The notes: a model not told the origin generated them from the sequence alone. A DNA stretch of 64,000 nucleotides from Blastomonas sp. (GCF_030373265.1 NZ_JAUCZC010000001.1:173961-237960), one strand, 5' to 3'. Positions 10,067-19,511 are shown, counted from the stretch's first letter. Made by a program: numbers and translations.

Positions 10067-10714
10067 ATGTGCAACCTGTATCGCATGACAAGCAACGCCG
10101 ATGCAATCCGGCAGTTGTTCGGTCCGCATGTTGGCGGCGTGACCGTCGCCGATACGAATCTGCCGGCGTTCGACGCGATCTATCCCGATTATGATGCGCC
10201 AGTGATCATCGGGGACGGCGAGGCGGCCAAGCTCGGCATGATGCGCTGGGGATGGCCGCCGTTTGGCGAGGTGAAGCGGCCGATCACCAATGTGCGCAAC
10301 TTGCAGTCGCCTATGTGGCGCAACGCGCTGGCTAATCCGCAGCGCAGGTGCCTGGTTCCGGTCACTGCGTTCTGCGAGTATGGCGCGCAGCCGGACCGGG
10401 TCACGAAACGCAAGCCGCAGCACTGGTTTGCGCTTCGATCCGGCGAGCCCTTTGCTTTTGCAGGGATATGGCGCCCCACTGATGCGGGCGCGCGCTTTGC
10501 CTTCCTGACCTGCGAGCCGAACCGCATGGTGGGCGCAATTCACCCCAAGGCGATGCCGGTGATGCTGACGGGCGAGAGCCTCGGCACATGGCTCAACGCC
10601 GCATGGCAGCAGGCGCAAGATTTGGTGCGTCCTTTCGACGACGCGTTGATGTGCGAACTCCAACCCGACCCGACAACCGGTGCACCCGTGCCACAACCCG
10701 GACTGTTCGGCTGA
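10067..10714 (+). CDS. SOS response-associated peptidase (SRAP/HMCES-YedK family)
   Basis: SRAP proteins shield abasic sites in single-stranded DNA by forming a thiazolidine crosslink through the N-terminal cysteine after Met removal. Here the protein begins MCNLY, leaving Cys2 at the N-terminus. The conserved blocks follow: GWPPFGE and the NVRNL loop, RRCLVPVTAFCEYG (with the active-site Glu) and AIHPKAMPVML (with the active-site His). The length is 215 residues, normal for the family. The start at 10067 is fixed by the need for Cys at position 2; any longer reading would abolish the active site. No LexA box was recognised in the 30-base divergent spacer. Confidence 0.92.
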   Translation: MCNLYRMTSNADAIRQLFGPHVGGVTVADTNLPAFDAIYPDYDAPVIIGDGEAAKLGMMRWGWPPFGEVKRPITNVRNLQSPMWRNALANPQRRCLVPVTAFCEYGAQPDRVTKRKPQHWFALRSGEPFAFAGIWRPTDAGARFAFLTCEPNRMVGAIHPKAMPVMLTGESLGTWLNAAWQQAQDLVRPFDDALMCELQPDPTTGAPVPQPGLFG

Positions 10715-10796
10715 TTATCCGCGAAATCCCTTGAAAACGCCGTCATGCACTGGTAACGGCCTGCTCGTGACCGACAGTCTTTTGACTGGCGTGCCC

Positions 10797-10830
10797 TTGA
10801 CTATTGGTTGTTTATTAGCCTTTACCTTAT
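10797..10830 (+). promoter_or_regulatory. Possible vegetative promoter of rpsU
   Basis: TTGACT at 10797-10802 is a good -35 hexamer in the 200-base non-coding gap before rpsU. The AT-rich stretch CTTTACCTTAT (10820-10830) lies at about the right distance for a weak -10. A second TTGACT at 10782-10787 is nearby. The assignment is tentative. The rest of the gap (10715-10914) holds no gene I can see. Confidence 0.3.
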
Positions 10831-10914
10831 GGCTTCGGCATCCGTTTTCCGCGCCCCATGGCGTGGCGCGAGCGGGTTGCTGGCCGGCAAAGAATATGGA
10901 GCTGACGTAAGTTT

Positions 10915-11121
10915 ATGCAGATTCTCGTACGCGATAACAATGTTGACCAGGCGCTGCGGGCGCTCAAGAAGAAGCTGCAGCGCGAAGGTGTGTATCGCGA
11001 AATGAAGCTGCGTCGGCATTACGAGAAGCCCTCGGAAAAGCGCGCACGCGAAAAGGCTGCTGCGGTTCGCCGTGCACGCAAGCTTGAGCGCAAGCGCATG
11101 GAACGTGACGGCGCCAAGTAG
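10915..11121 (+). CDS. rpsU: 30S ribosomal protein S21
   Basis: S21 is the small, highly basic protein near the anti-Shine-Dalgarno region of the 30S subunit and helps translation initiation. The 68-residue sequence [20 protein letters not shown] and the lysine/arginine-rich helical tail ([17 protein letters not shown]) are diagnostic, and the length is typical of alphaproteobacteria. An alternating AAG/CGC-rich codon pattern is as expected for a ribosomal gene. It is followed by the FKBP gene 132 bases downstream. Confidence 0.97.
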   Translation: MQILVRDNNVDQALRALKKKLQREGVYREMKLRRHYEKPSEKRAREKAAAVRRARKLERKRMERDGAK

Positions 11122-11253
11122 GCCCGTTACAGCATCACGAGATTGGCGGAGCCGGTTTACCGATTCGCCGCAACAGCCCCGGGTTGCCACTCCCGGCCTT
11201 TGAACAGGCCAGGAAATGCCCCGGGGTTCGTGGTACGATAACCGGAGGCTGCC

Positions 11254-11856
11254 ATGTCCGTTACACACGTTCCCATCCCGCCGATCGCCAAAGGCTCGCT
11301 CACCAAATTGTGGCTGGGCGTCGCTGTAGCCGTGCTGGTCGCCGGTGGCGCCGCCTGGGCTGGACTGCAGGGCGTTCCGCAGTCTGCAGCCGGCTTCATG
11401 GCCAGCAATGCCGATGAGCCGGGCGTGGTGACAACCGAGAGCGGGCTGCAGATCAAGGAAATCACCAAGGGGACCGGTCCTTCGCCGACCGACGCCGACG
11501 TGACGTTGATCAATTACGAGGGCACCCTGGTCGACGGTACGCCGTTCGACGCCAACGAGCGCGTCCCGATGCCGGTGGCCGGTTCCATTCCCGGCTTTTC
11601 CGAAGCCCTGAAGCGGATGCAGCGCGGCGGCAAGTACCAGCTGTGGATCCCGCCCGAGCTTGGCTATGGGCCTGAGGAAAAGACCAATCCCCAGACGGGT
11701 GAGGTGGTCATTCCCGCCAACAGCCTGCTGGTGTTCAATGTCGAGCTGGTCGAATTCATTCCCGAAGTGCAGTTGCGCGCGATGCAGCAGCAGCTTCAGG
11801 GTCAGGCAGGACCGGGCGGTCCGCCTCCCGGGGTTCCGGGCATGCCGGGCAACTGA
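11254..11856 (+). CDS. Membrane-anchored FKBP-type peptidyl-prolyl isomerase
   Basis: Catalyses cis-trans isomerisation at proline, probably on the periplasmic face. Residues about 18-42 form a transmembrane anchor (LWLGVAVAVLVAGGAAWAG), then an FKBP domain (about 60-170) with INYEGTLVDGTPFD, GFSEALKRMQRGGK, the YGP loop and IPANSLLVFNVELV. The 200-residue length fits FklB/FkpA-like single-domain proteins. The C-terminus is Gly/Pro-rich (GPGGPPPGVPGMPGN) and probably unstructured. A strong intrinsic terminator follows at 11868. A clear ribosome binding site (CCGGAGG) precedes the ATG. Confidence 0.93.
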   Translation: MSVTHVPIPPIAKGSLTKLWLGVAVAVLVAGGAAWAGLQGVPQSAAGFMASNADEPGVVTTESGLQIKEITKGTGPSPTDADVTLINYEGTLVDGTPFDANERVPMPVAGSIPGFSEALKRMQRGGKYQLWIPPELGYGPEEKTNPQTGEVVIPANSLLVFNVELVEFIPEVQLRAMQQQLQGQAGPGGPPPGVPGMPGN

Positions 11857-11867
11857 CATCCAGATAT

Positions 11868-11898
11868 AAAAAGGCCGGTGTTTTCACCGGCCTTTTTT
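11868..11898. terminator. Bidirectional intrinsic terminator between FKBP gene and thioesterase gene
   Basis: AAGGCCGGTG (11871-11880), loop TTTT, CACCGGCCTT (11885-11894) followed by more T and preceded by A-run. The perfect 10-bp stem with U-tracts on both strands suits the convergent genes on either side. Confidence 0.92.
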
Positions 11899-11934
11899 GT
11901 GTTTGCATGCGGTAGAGGCGGTTGATCGGGCTGC

Positions 11935-12402
11935 TCAGCAGCCTTCGGGTCTGACGACCTCGAACTTTTCCACCAGATCGCGAAAGAACTGCGGCACAGG
12001 TGCCGGCCTGCGTTCGCGCATATCGAGGTGGACGTAGCTGATCGTGACAACGTTGAGCAGTTCGTCATCGCGAAACATGGCGCATTGGCTGGTCATGCTG
12101 GAATTGCCGAAGCGCACCATCCTGACCGCCAGATCGATCAGATCGTCGGCCAAAGCGCTCGCCCTGAAATCGACCGAAGCATACCGGACCATCATGTCGT
12201 GGTCCGGGCCGAACAGATTGAAGCCGCCGGTCTCCGGCAAGCCGCTGGCCTTGCGCAATTCGCGAAAATATTCGGTGATGCCGACATCGGCAAACATCAG
12301 ATAGTTCGCGTTGAAGACGATATTCTGCATATCGACCTCGTGATAATGCACCCGTTTGGGTGCGATGGCGCGGAACATGGCGCGGTTGGGCGCGTCCGTC
12401 AT
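11935..12402 (-). CDS. Hotdog-fold acyl-CoA thioesterase (4-hydroxybenzoyl-CoA thioesterase-like)
   Basis: A 155-residue hotdog-fold protein. The opening KRVHYHEVDMQNIVFNANYL has the conserved Asp of the 4HBT/YbgC group (normally Y-x-D-x-D-x-x-G-x-V-x-x-x-x-Y); here the usual Gly-Val is replaced by Asn-Ile, but the Asp and the terminal Tyr are retained. It should hydrolyse acyl-CoA thioesters in the cytoplasm; the natural substrate cannot be deduced. It stands alone between the bidirectional terminator and the TonB receptor terminator. Confidence 0.85.
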   Translation of the reverse strand: MTDAPNRAMFRAIAPKRVHYHEVDMQNIVFNANYLMFADVGITEYFRELRKASGLPETGGFNLFGPDHDMMVRYASVDFRASALADDLIDLAVRMVRFGNSSMTSQCAMFRDDELLNVVTISYVHLDMRERRPAPVPQFFRDLVEKFEVVRPEGC

Positions 12403-12446
12403 AGTCTCATTCCCCTGTCTTATGCGTTTGCCCGGCTGACTGGCGC

Positions 12447-12472
12447 AAAAAAAGGGGGGCGTAAAGCCCCCC
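12447..12472 (-). terminator. Intrinsic terminator of the TonB-dependent receptor gene
   Basis: On the minus strand GGGGGGC (complement of 12466-12472) pairs with GCCCCCC (complement of 12454-12460) across a five-base loop and is followed by seven U (complement of 12447-12453). It lies about 75 bases downstream of the receptor stop. Confidence 0.88.
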
Positions 12473-12548
12473 TATATCCCTGTTTTCAACCGGTTACGTT
12501 TCTCGTGCCGTACCGGCTGTGACCAAGCCCGGTCAACTGTGAGATGGA

Positions 12549-15200
12549 TCAGAACTTGAAGCGGACCGATCCACCATATGTGCGTGGCTGGTTGGGGTAG
12601 CCCGAAACGCTGCCCGCCTGAGCAACCGAATCGAACACCGTGGTGATGTACTGCGCATCGAGCAGATTACGGGCCCACAGGCTGACCGCCAGACCGTTGG
12701 TCAGCTCCAGCGTGGTCGATGCGTTGACCAGGTTCACCTCGCGGCGGAACTGGCGAGCACCAGCCTGCTGGTTGCCCGGACCAAAGGCGTTCAGGCCCTC
12801 GATGATCTGGACGTCGCTTTCGTACGCATAGTCGCCACGGACCGACCAGGTCATGCCGCTTGCGAACTCGTGGGTGTAGCTGCCGCCCATCGAGGCCGAC
12901 AGGGCCGGGATGCCAGCCGGGGTGGTGCCGCTGAGATCGCCGAACGCCGAGTTGACGAAGCTGTCATAGGTCGGATCGAGATAGGTCATCGCCACGAAGA
13001 TGTTTACGCCGGGTGCTGGCTGAACCGTGCCGTCGAACTCGATGCCGAAGGTGGACTGCTCACCCGCATTAGCCAGCGCAAAGCCGGTGCCGGTGAAGAT
13101 GTTGCTCTGGAAGCCCTTGATCGACTGCTGGAAGACAGCAAGGTTGAAGGCAACCAGCGGCCACTGCGCCTTGAGGCCGGCTTCATAGACTTCCGAGTTT
13201 TCCGGGCCGGCAAAACGCGAACCGGTGGTCAGGTTGGGCAGTGCCAGGCCGGCATCGCGGATCGGCGAGGCAGCCGGGTTGTTGACCGGCGAACCGGGGA
13301 TGAAGTCGGCCGCCGAGGGACGCGAATCGCGGCCCAGGTTGAACGAGCTCGCCTTGAAGCCAGTTGCGTAGGTCAGGTAGACATTGACGTTATCCGTGAC
13401 TTCGTAGTTCGCGCGGATCGTATAGGCGAAATCGTCGTCCTTCGTGCGACCATCTTCCACCGCATTGGGGAAGTTGAGGTAGGGCGGCAGGAACTGCAGC
13501 GAACGCAAGCCAAGCAGCTGATTGACCGCAGGGTTCAGGTTGTTGGCCCGTGCGAATGCGGCAGATCCAGCCTGAATCTGGCCGAAGATCGCCGGTTGTG
13601 CAGCCGCGAATGCTCCGATCTGGGCAGCGTTGGCAAGGCCCGGAAGGCCGAGCGCCTGTCCGACCGACGTGGCGATACCCTGCTGGGTGATCAGCGTGTT
13701 GCCGATTGCAACGAAGTCCAGTGCCGAGAACGGATCGGTGCTGACCGCGTTCGAGGCGACCCGCTTCTTGTCCTTGGTGTAGTTGAAGCCGAAGGTCAGC
13801 GTCAGGCGATCGACAGGCTTGAAATCGACCTGACCGAAGAACGAGTAGCTGTCGTTCTTGTAGTCATACGAATCGAACAGGCCCTGGCCCTGGCGGAAGA
13901 AGGTGCCCTGCGGAACGCCAAGCTGCCCTTCGATGAGCGGAGCGCTGAATGCGCCGCCCGATGCTGCGCCGATCAGGGTGCTGGCATAGGTGCGGAAATC
14001 GCCGCCGAACGCCAGCGCGTTGTCGACATTGATCTTCTCGTTGAAATAGAAACCGCCGAGCAGGAAGTTGAGCGGGCCATCGAAATCGGAGGCGATGCGA
14101 ACTTCCTGGGTGAAGGTCTTGATCGCGGTGTCGGCCGAGTTTTCGCCGATCAGGTCAGCGCTGGTGAAATCCGAATCCTGGTCGGTGAACGAACGCACTT
14201 CGCGATAGGCGGTGATGCCGGTCAGCGAGACCGCGCCGAGGCTGTAATCGGCCTGGAGCGAACCACCGTAGTTCTCGATCTTGTTGATCGAGGGGAAGTT
14301 GTTGCGCACCTGGTACGAGAACGGCGATTCCGGCTCGATCGGGCGAGGGTCGCCGCTGGCGAGTTGGAGGGCGCCGAAAATGCCCGGCACCGAACGGATG
14401 TTGGCGGCGATGCAGCAATTCTCGTCGATCTTGTCATAGTCGCCGATCAACCGGACGCTGAGATCCGAATTGGGCTCCCAGAGCAACTGGCCGCGAACGC
14501 CCCAACGATCACGATCGTTGAACCTGGTGCCCAGGTTCAGGTCGCGGGCGTAGCCATCGCGCTTGTTGATGTTGCCGGCGATGCTGAAAGCCAGCGTTTC
14601 GCTGATCGGGCCGGTGATGTCGGCCTTGAGGATGCGGGCGTTGAAATTGCCATAGGTCGCTTCGACCGAACCGCCGAACTCGAACTGCGGACGCTCGGTA
14701 ACGATGCTGATGATGCCGGCCGATGCGTTCTTGCCGAACAGGGTCGACTGCGGACCGCGCAGCACTTCGACGCGCTGGATGTTGGGCAGATCGCCGATCT
14801 GCGCTGCCGAGCGCGAGCGATACACGCCGTCGATGAACACGCCGACCGAGGGCTCGATGCCCGGGTTGTTGGCGCCGTTGCCGAAGCCGCGAATGATGAA
14901 GTTGGTGTTGGCCGAGCTCTGCAGCTGCGAAACACGAAGCGAAGGCACCAGGGTCTGCAGATCGATAAGGTCGCGGACCTGTGCGTCTTCGATGTCTTCA
15001 CCGCTGGTCACCGAAACGGCGATCGGGGTTTCCTGCAGCGTGGTTTCACGCTTCGAGGCGGTAACGATGATGACGTTGCTGTTGATGTTGTCGGCGTCCT
15101 GCTCGGCATCCTGTGCCAGCGCGGTGCCCGGCATTGCGAGCGTGCCGAGAGCAGCGCCGGAAAGCAGAATCGTTCTCAGGCGGGTGTCGGTGAATTTCAT
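12549..15200 (-). CDS. TonB-dependent outer membrane receptor
   Basis: An 883-residue outer-membrane gated channel. It has a signal peptide (MKFTDTRLRTILLSGAALG, cleavage after ALAQ), a TonB box-like segment (NVIIVTASKRE), the plug domain (about 55-170, with ETPIAVSVTSGEDIED, GIEPSVGVFIDGVYR and RGPQSTLFGKNASAGIISIVT) and a large beta-barrel ending in Phe (GGSVRFKF). The start at 15200 is set by the AGGGGAG site and signal peptide. An alanine-rich insertion near residues 505-590 is probably an extracellular loop. Such receptors in sphingomonads import siderophores, sugars or aromatic molecules; the ligand is unknown. The TonB/ExbBD engine lies 5 kb away. Confidence 0.93.
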   Translation of the reverse strand: MKFTDTRLRTILLSGAALGTLAMPGTALAQDAEQDADNINSNVIIVTASKRETTLQETPIAVSVTSGEDIEDAQVRDLIDLQTLVPSLRVSQLQSSANTNFIIRGFGNGANNPGIEPSVGVFIDGVYRSRSAAQIGDLPNIQRVEVLRGPQSTLFGKNASAGIISIVTERPQFEFGGSVEATYGNFNARILKADITGPISETLAFSIAGNINKRDGYARDLNLGTRFNDRDRWGVRGQLLWEPNSDLSVRLIGDYDKIDENCCIAANIRSVPGIFGALQLASGDPRPIEPESPFSYQVRNNFPSINKIENYGGSLQADYSLGAVSLTGITAYREVRSFTDQDSDFTSADLIGENSADTAIKTFTQEVRIASDFDGPLNFLLGGFYFNEKINVDNALAFGGDFRTYASTLIGAASGGAFSAPLIEGQLGVPQGTFFRQGQGLFDSYDYKNDSYSFFGQVDFKPVDRLTLTFGFNYTKDKKRVASNAVSTDPFSALDFVAIGNTLITQQGIATSVGQALGLPGLANAAQIGAFAAAQPAIFGQIQAGSAAFARANNLNPAVNQLLGLRSLQFLPPYLNFPNAVEDGRTKDDDFAYTIRANYEVTDNVNVYLTYATGFKASSFNLGRDSRPSAADFIPGSPVNNPAASPIRDAGLALPNLTTGSRFAGPENSEVYEAGLKAQWPLVAFNLAVFQQSIKGFQSNIFTGTGFALANAGEQSTFGIEFDGTVQPAPGVNIFVAMTYLDPTYDSFVNSAFGDLSGTTPAGIPALSASMGGSYTHEFASGMTWSVRGDYAYESDVQIIEGLNAFGPGNQQAGARQFRREVNLVNASTTLELTNGLAVSLWARNLLDAQYITTVFDSVAQAGSVSGYPNQPRTYGGSVRFKF

Positions 15201-15365
15201 GGGTTTGTACTCCCCTAGGGTGACTGACAAAACGGCCCGATTGCTCCGGGCGCTGTTTGGGTTGGCACCGTCCTTATGTCTGGTGCGCCTAAGCCACAAT
15301 TAAAAAGCGTAGGAAATGAACGCGATTGCGTGCTTCGCGTGATAAAATTGCAACGAAATAACGCT

Positions 15366-15411
15366 ATGCTGCGCCGACAATTGCATCCCAAGCAATTGTG
15401 CGTCGCAGCAT
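15366..15411. repeat. Imperfect 46-base inverted repeat between aminopeptidase and TonB-receptor genes
   Basis: ATGCTGCG...ACAATTGC (15366-15384) faces GCAATTGT...CGCAGCAT (15392-15411): two 8-bp perfect arms separated by a short mismatched bulge, with a 7-base loop. It lies in an AT-rich 249-base gap downstream of the aminopeptidase and about 165 bases before the receptor start. It may terminate the aminopeptidase transcript or bind a regulator of the receptor; the remaining gap holds no gene. Confidence 0.5.
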
Positions 15412-15449
15412 TCCGTTAACGTCAACGTATAGCGATGAGAATCGGCGAC

Positions 15450-17234
15450 TTAGCCGATGGGCGCGCAGGCTCGCTCAAGCCACTCGAGTGCATCCCCCGC
15501 CACTTGCGGCGCAACGATATCCCACACCTTGGCGTGATAGCGGTTCAACCACTCTCGTTCGTGCGTGCTGAGCAGGTCGGGCTCGATCGCATTGCGATCG
15601 ATCGGCGCGAAGGTCAGCGTCTCGAAGCCCAGCATCGGTTGCTCGGCACCGGGGATGTCGATCTCCTCGACCAGCACCAGATTTTCGATCCGGATGCCGA
15701 ACTCGCCGGCCTTGTAATAGCCTGGCTCGTTCGAACAGATCATGCCGGGGCGCAGGGGCTCGCTCATGCCGCCAAAGGCCGCGATGCGCTGCGGACCCTC
15801 GTGCACCGACAGGAAGCTACCTACTCCGTGGCCGGTGCCATGCGCGTAATCGACGCCTTCGGCCCACAGATACTGGCGTGCGAGCACATCGAGCTGGCCA
15901 CCGGTGGTGCCGTGCGGAAAACGGATCGTGGCAAGCGCGATATGACCCTTGAGCACCTGGGTGAAGCGGCGCTTCATCTCTGCCGTCGGCGTGCCGATGG
16001 CGATGGTGCGGGTGATGTCGGTGGTTCCATCGAGATACTGGCCGCCCGAATCCACCAGATACAGGCTGTCCATCACGATCGGCAGGTTGGTCTCTTCGCT
16101 CACCCGGTAGTGGCAGATTGCGCCGTTCGACGATGCGCCCGAAATCGTGTCGAACGAGGTGTCGACCAGCAGGCCGGTCTGCTCGCGGAAGGTCAGCAAT
16201 TTGGCAGCAGCGGACAATTCGGTTTCGCCGCCTGCGGGACCGGCGATCGACAACCAGTGCAGGAATTGGCTGACCGCTGCGCCGTCTCGCGACTGCGCGG
16301 CGCGCTGGCCCGAAATCTCGGTTGCGTTCTTGGTCGCGCGCGGCAGAACGCTGGGATCGCGCCTGGCGACGATTTTCGCGCCCGCGCCTTCGAGCCGCGA
16401 GAAGATCGCCGCCACTGCGCGCTCGGGGTCTACCGCGACGGACTTTCCGGCCAGGGCATCCAGCCCTGCCTCGAACGCCGCATAATCGTGCAGCGCAACC
16501 TGGTTGCCCAGATGTGCCCGCAAATCATCGCTGACCTTTTCGGGCGCGACATACAGGTCGGCGGTGCCATCCTTGCGGACGACGCCATAAGACAGTGCAA
16601 CCGGCGTATGGCTGATGTCGGCACCGCGAACGTTGAACACCCAGGCGACCGAATCCAGCGCGGTGATCACCGCTGCATCCAGCCCTTCCTCGCCCAACCA
16701 GCGTGCAATGTCTGTGCGCTTGTCCGCAGAATCGCGGCCCGCATATTCGGTCGGATGCGGATTCATCGTTGCGGTCGGACGCTCGGGCTGGTCGTGCCAG
16801 ACGGCATCGACCGGATTGCTGCCGACCTCGACCAATTCTGCGCCGCGCTTGGCCAGTCTGGCGGTGGCCTGCTTCACCCAGTCGCGGGTGTGCAGCCAGG
16901 CATCATAGCCGATCCGCCCGCCCTCGGGCGCGTTCTGGCCCAGCCAGTCGGCAACGCTTTGCTGCGCGGTACCGACATAATCGTAAAGCCGTCCGTCGAC
17001 CTGATCCCGCACCTGAATAGTATAGCGTCCGTCGATGAAGATCGCGGCCTTGTCGGCGAGCACCACGGCGGTTCCTGCCGATCCGCCAAAGCCGGTCAGC
17101 CATTCTAGCCGCTGGGCATATCCGCCGATATACTCGCTCATGTGTTCGTCACAGATCGGCACGACAAAACCGTGCAGTCCTTGACGCTTCAGTTCTTTGC
17201 GCAGCTCGGCCAGACGGGCTTCATGGGTGGACAT
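15450..17234 (-). CDS. Xaa-Pro aminopeptidase (aminopeptidase P, M24B family)
   Basis: Removes an N-terminal residue preceding proline, using two metal ions. The 594-residue protein has creatinase-type N-terminal domains (about 1-310) and a C-terminal pita-bread domain. The metal ligands are visible: Asp in YLVDSGGQYLDGTTDITRT (two Asp), His in GTGHGVGSFLSVHEGP, and Glu in ICSNEPGYY and the following GIRIENLVLVEE. The length agrees with the long, soluble APP1-type enzymes rather than the 440-residue E. coli PepP. I chose ATG 17234 (MSTHEARLAELRKELK), the usual beginning of this family; the longer frame upstream would overlap the divergent oligopeptidase gene. It has no signal peptide, so cytoplasmic. 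Confidence 0.94.
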   Translation of the reverse strand: MSTHEARLAELRKELKRQGLHGFVVPICDEHMSEYIGGYAQRLEWLTGFGGSAGTAVVLADKAAIFIDGRYTIQVRDQVDGRLYDYVGTAQQSVADWLGQNAPEGGRIGYDAWLHTRDWVKQATARLAKRGAELVEVGSNPVDAVWHDQPERPTATMNPHPTEYAGRDSADKRTDIARWLGEEGLDAAVITALDSVAWVFNVRGADISHTPVALSYGVVRKDGTADLYVAPEKVSDDLRAHLGNQVALHDYAAFEAGLDALAGKSVAVDPERAVAAIFSRLEGAGAKIVARRDPSVLPRATKNATEISGQRAAQSRDGAAVSQFLHWLSIAGPAGGETELSAAAKLLTFREQTGLLVDTSFDTISGASSNGAICHYRVSEETNLPIVMDSLYLVDSGGQYLDGTTDITRTIAIGTPTAEMKRRFTQVLKGHIALATIRFPHGTTGGQLDVLARQYLWAEGVDYAHGTGHGVGSFLSVHEGPQRIAAFGGMSEPLRPGMICSNEPGYYKAGEFGIRIENLVLVEEIDIPGAEQPMLGFETLTFAPIDRNAIEPDLLSTHEREWLNRYHAKVWDIVAPQVAGDALEWLERACAPIG

Positions 17235-17345
17235 CAGCATAAGGCGGCAGCAACTCCTTGCAAAAGCGGTAAGGCAGCAAGATAGAGATATTCCGCGTCC
17301 GGCGCCACCCCGTCGCAGCTGGTACCGCAACCGAAAGCTGTCATC

Positions 17346-19511
17346 ATGCCGATCTGCCCATCGCTGCGATCCGCCATCGCCCTTGCATCGCTCGGAGCTG
17401 CCCTGGCGATGTCGCCCACTGTTCACGCCAACGAAAGTTCATCCATGTCGCAAGCCACCACGCCGCCGATTGCCCCGCAAAAGCCACACAGCTTCGAACG
17501 CCATGGCGTGACCCTCCAGGATCCCTGGCATTGGCTGCGCGATCCGGGCTATCCCAAGGTCGAGGATGCTGAAATCCTGACCTATCTGAAGGCGGAGAAC
17601 AGCTGGTTCGAGGCGCAGATGAAGCCCCAAGAACCCCTGATCGAGACGTTGTTCCAGGAAATGAAGGGCCGGATCAAGGAAGATGACGCTTCCGTTCCCC
17701 AGAAGGACGGCGATTGGCTGTACTGGGTCGAGTACGAGCAGGGCGCGCAATACAAGAAATGGTATCGCAAGCCTGTGGCCGGCGGCGACAAGGTGCTGCT
17801 CCTCGATGAGACCGAGCTGGCCAAGGACGCCGAATACTTCCGGCTTGGCGCGTTTTCGGTGAGCCCCGACGGCAATCTGCTCGCTTATGCGGTGGATGAT
17901 GACGGGTCCGAACGGTTCGATGCGCGGATCAAGGATCTGACCACCGGGGAGATCCTGCCCGATGTCATTCCCGGCACCTTGTCCTCGCTGATCTGGCGCG
18001 CCGATTCCGGTGCGCTGCTCTATGGCCTCGCCAACGACAACTGGCGCACCGACAATGCGCGGCTGCACGTGCTGGGCACCCCGGTCGAGAGCGATGTCGA
18101 GCTCTACAAGGAAGCCGATGAAGGGTTCCGCGTCGATATCGGCACGACCTCGTCGGAAAAATACATCGTCATCGCCACAGGGGATAACGAGACCAGCGAG
18201 ATCCGCCTGGTGCCTGCCGACAATCCGCAGGCCGAGCCGATCCTGATCCGGCCACGGCAGAAGGGCGTCGAATATGCGGTCGAAGAGCGCGACGGGACGC
18301 TGTTCATCCATGCCAATGATGAGCACATCAACTTCCGTCTGGCGACCGCGACCATTGCCAGCCCAGCCGAGTGGACGACGCTTATCGCGGGGTCGGACGA
18401 ATTCTACATGACCGACGTGACCGCCTTCAAGGACTTCTATGTCGTCGAGGGCCGCCGGGCAGGGCTCGATCAGATCGAGATCCGTGATTATGCCGACCCG
18501 TCGAAGGTGACACCGATCACATTCCCCGAGGCAAGCTATTCCGCGTCGCTCGGCGACAATCCCGAATTCGACATGACGGTGTTGCGGCTGGCCTATGAAT
18601 CGATGGTTACCCCCGACACGGTCTATGACTATGACGTCGCCAGCGCGAAGCTGACGGTGCTCAAGGTGCAGGAAGTGCCGTCGGGCTATAATGCGGCTGA
18701 TTATGTGACCGAACGGGTGATGATCGCCGCGCGCGACGGGACGCAGGTCCCGGTGTCGGTGATCTACCGCAAGGGCTTCAAGCAGGACGGCAGCGCGCCG
18801 CTGCATCTTTATGCCTATGGTGCCTATGGCTATTCGATCCCGCCCAATTTTTCGGTTACCCGGCTGAGCATGGTCGATCGCGGCTTTGCCTATGCGATCG
18901 CGCACATCCGCGGCGGCGACGATCTCGGGCGGCAATGGTATCTCGATGGCAAGCTGGCCAAGCGGACGAACACGTTCAACGACTTCGTTGATGTCGCCAA
19001 GGGGCTGATCGAGCGCGGCTACACCTCGAAAGGCAGAGTGACCGCCAGCGGCGGGTCCGCCGGTGGCGAGTTGATGGGAGCGATCGTCAATTCCGATCCC
19101 GAGCTGTGGGGCGCGGTGGTGGCGCATGTGCCATTTGTCGATGTGCTCGCCACCATGCTCGACGGATCGCTGCCGCTCACTCCTGGCGAGTGGCCCGAAT
19201 GGGGCAACCCGATCACCGACAAGGCCGCTTTCGATCTGATCCGGTCGTACAGCCCCTACGACAATGTCGGCGCGCATGCTTATCCGCCGATGCTGGTCAC
19301 GGCGGGGCTCAACGACCCGCGGGTGACCTATTGGGAACCGGCCAAATGGGTTGCCAAATTGCGCGTGACCAAGACCGACGACAACATACTGCTGCTCAAG
19401 ACCAATATGGGCGCCGGGCATGGCGGAAAGTCGGGCCGGTTCGATTCGCTCAAGGAAACCGCCGAGGAATTCGCCTTCCTGCTGTGGCAGATGGACATGA
19501 CCGGCAAGTGA
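17346..19511 (+). CDS. ptrB: Oligopeptidase B-like S9 family serine peptidase, exported
   Basis: Cleaves short peptides, classically after Arg/Lys. The 721-residue protein has a beta-propeller domain (about 70-430) with the family block RIKEDDASVPQKDGDWLYW, then an alpha/beta hydrolase domain with the nucleophile Ser571 in GGSAGGE, an Asp in AGLNDPRV and His692 in GAGHGGKSG. Unlike E. coli PtrB the first 30 residues look like a signal peptide (LRSAIALASLGAALAMSPTVHA), so the enzyme is probably periplasmic; an internal Met at position 34 (MSQATT) could give a cytoplasmic form. It is divergent from the aminopeptidase P gene, with 111 bases between, suggesting a joint role in peptide turnover. 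Confidence 0.93.
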   Translation: MPICPSLRSAIALASLGAALAMSPTVHANESSSMSQATTPPIAPQKPHSFERHGVTLQDPWHWLRDPGYPKVEDAEILTYLKAENSWFEAQMKPQEPLIETLFQEMKGRIKEDDASVPQKDGDWLYWVEYEQGAQYKKWYRKPVAGGDKVLLLDETELAKDAEYFRLGAFSVSPDGNLLAYAVDDDGSERFDARIKDLTTGEILPDVIPGTLSSLIWRADSGALLYGLANDNWRTDNARLHVLGTPVESDVELYKEADEGFRVDIGTTSSEKYIVIATGDNETSEIRLVPADNPQAEPILIRPRQKGVEYAVEERDGTLFIHANDEHINFRLATATIASPAEWTTLIAGSDEFYMTDVTAFKDFYVVEGRRAGLDQIEIRDYADPSKVTPITFPEASYSASLGDNPEFDMTVLRLAYESMVTPDTVYDYDVASAKLTVLKVQEVPSGYNAADYVTERVMIAARDGTQVPVSVIYRKGFKQDGSAPLHLYAYGAYGYSIPPNFSVTRLSMVDRGFAYAIAHIRGGDDLGRQWYLDGKLAKRTNTFNDFVDVAKGLIERGYTSKGRVTASGGSAGGELMGAIVNSDPELWGAVVAHVPFVDVLATMLDGSLPLTPGEWPEWGNPITDKAAFDLIRSYSPYDNVGAHAYPPMLVTAGLNDPRVTYWEPAKWVAKLRVTKTDDNILLLKTNMGAGHGGKSGRFDSLKETAEEFAFLLWQMDMTGK

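Noticed and set aside
12870..15218. 782-codon open frame on the plus strand inside the TonB receptor
   Set aside because: Product is a low-complexity Arg/Glu/Ala string; the receptor on the other strand has all plug and barrel signatures.
15435..17108. 557-codon plus-strand frame in the aminopeptidase
   Set aside because: Antisense to a clear M24 enzyme; no ribosome binding site or motif.
17439..19421. 660-codon minus-strand frame in oligopeptidase B
   Set aside because: Shadow of a well-supported S9 peptidase gene.
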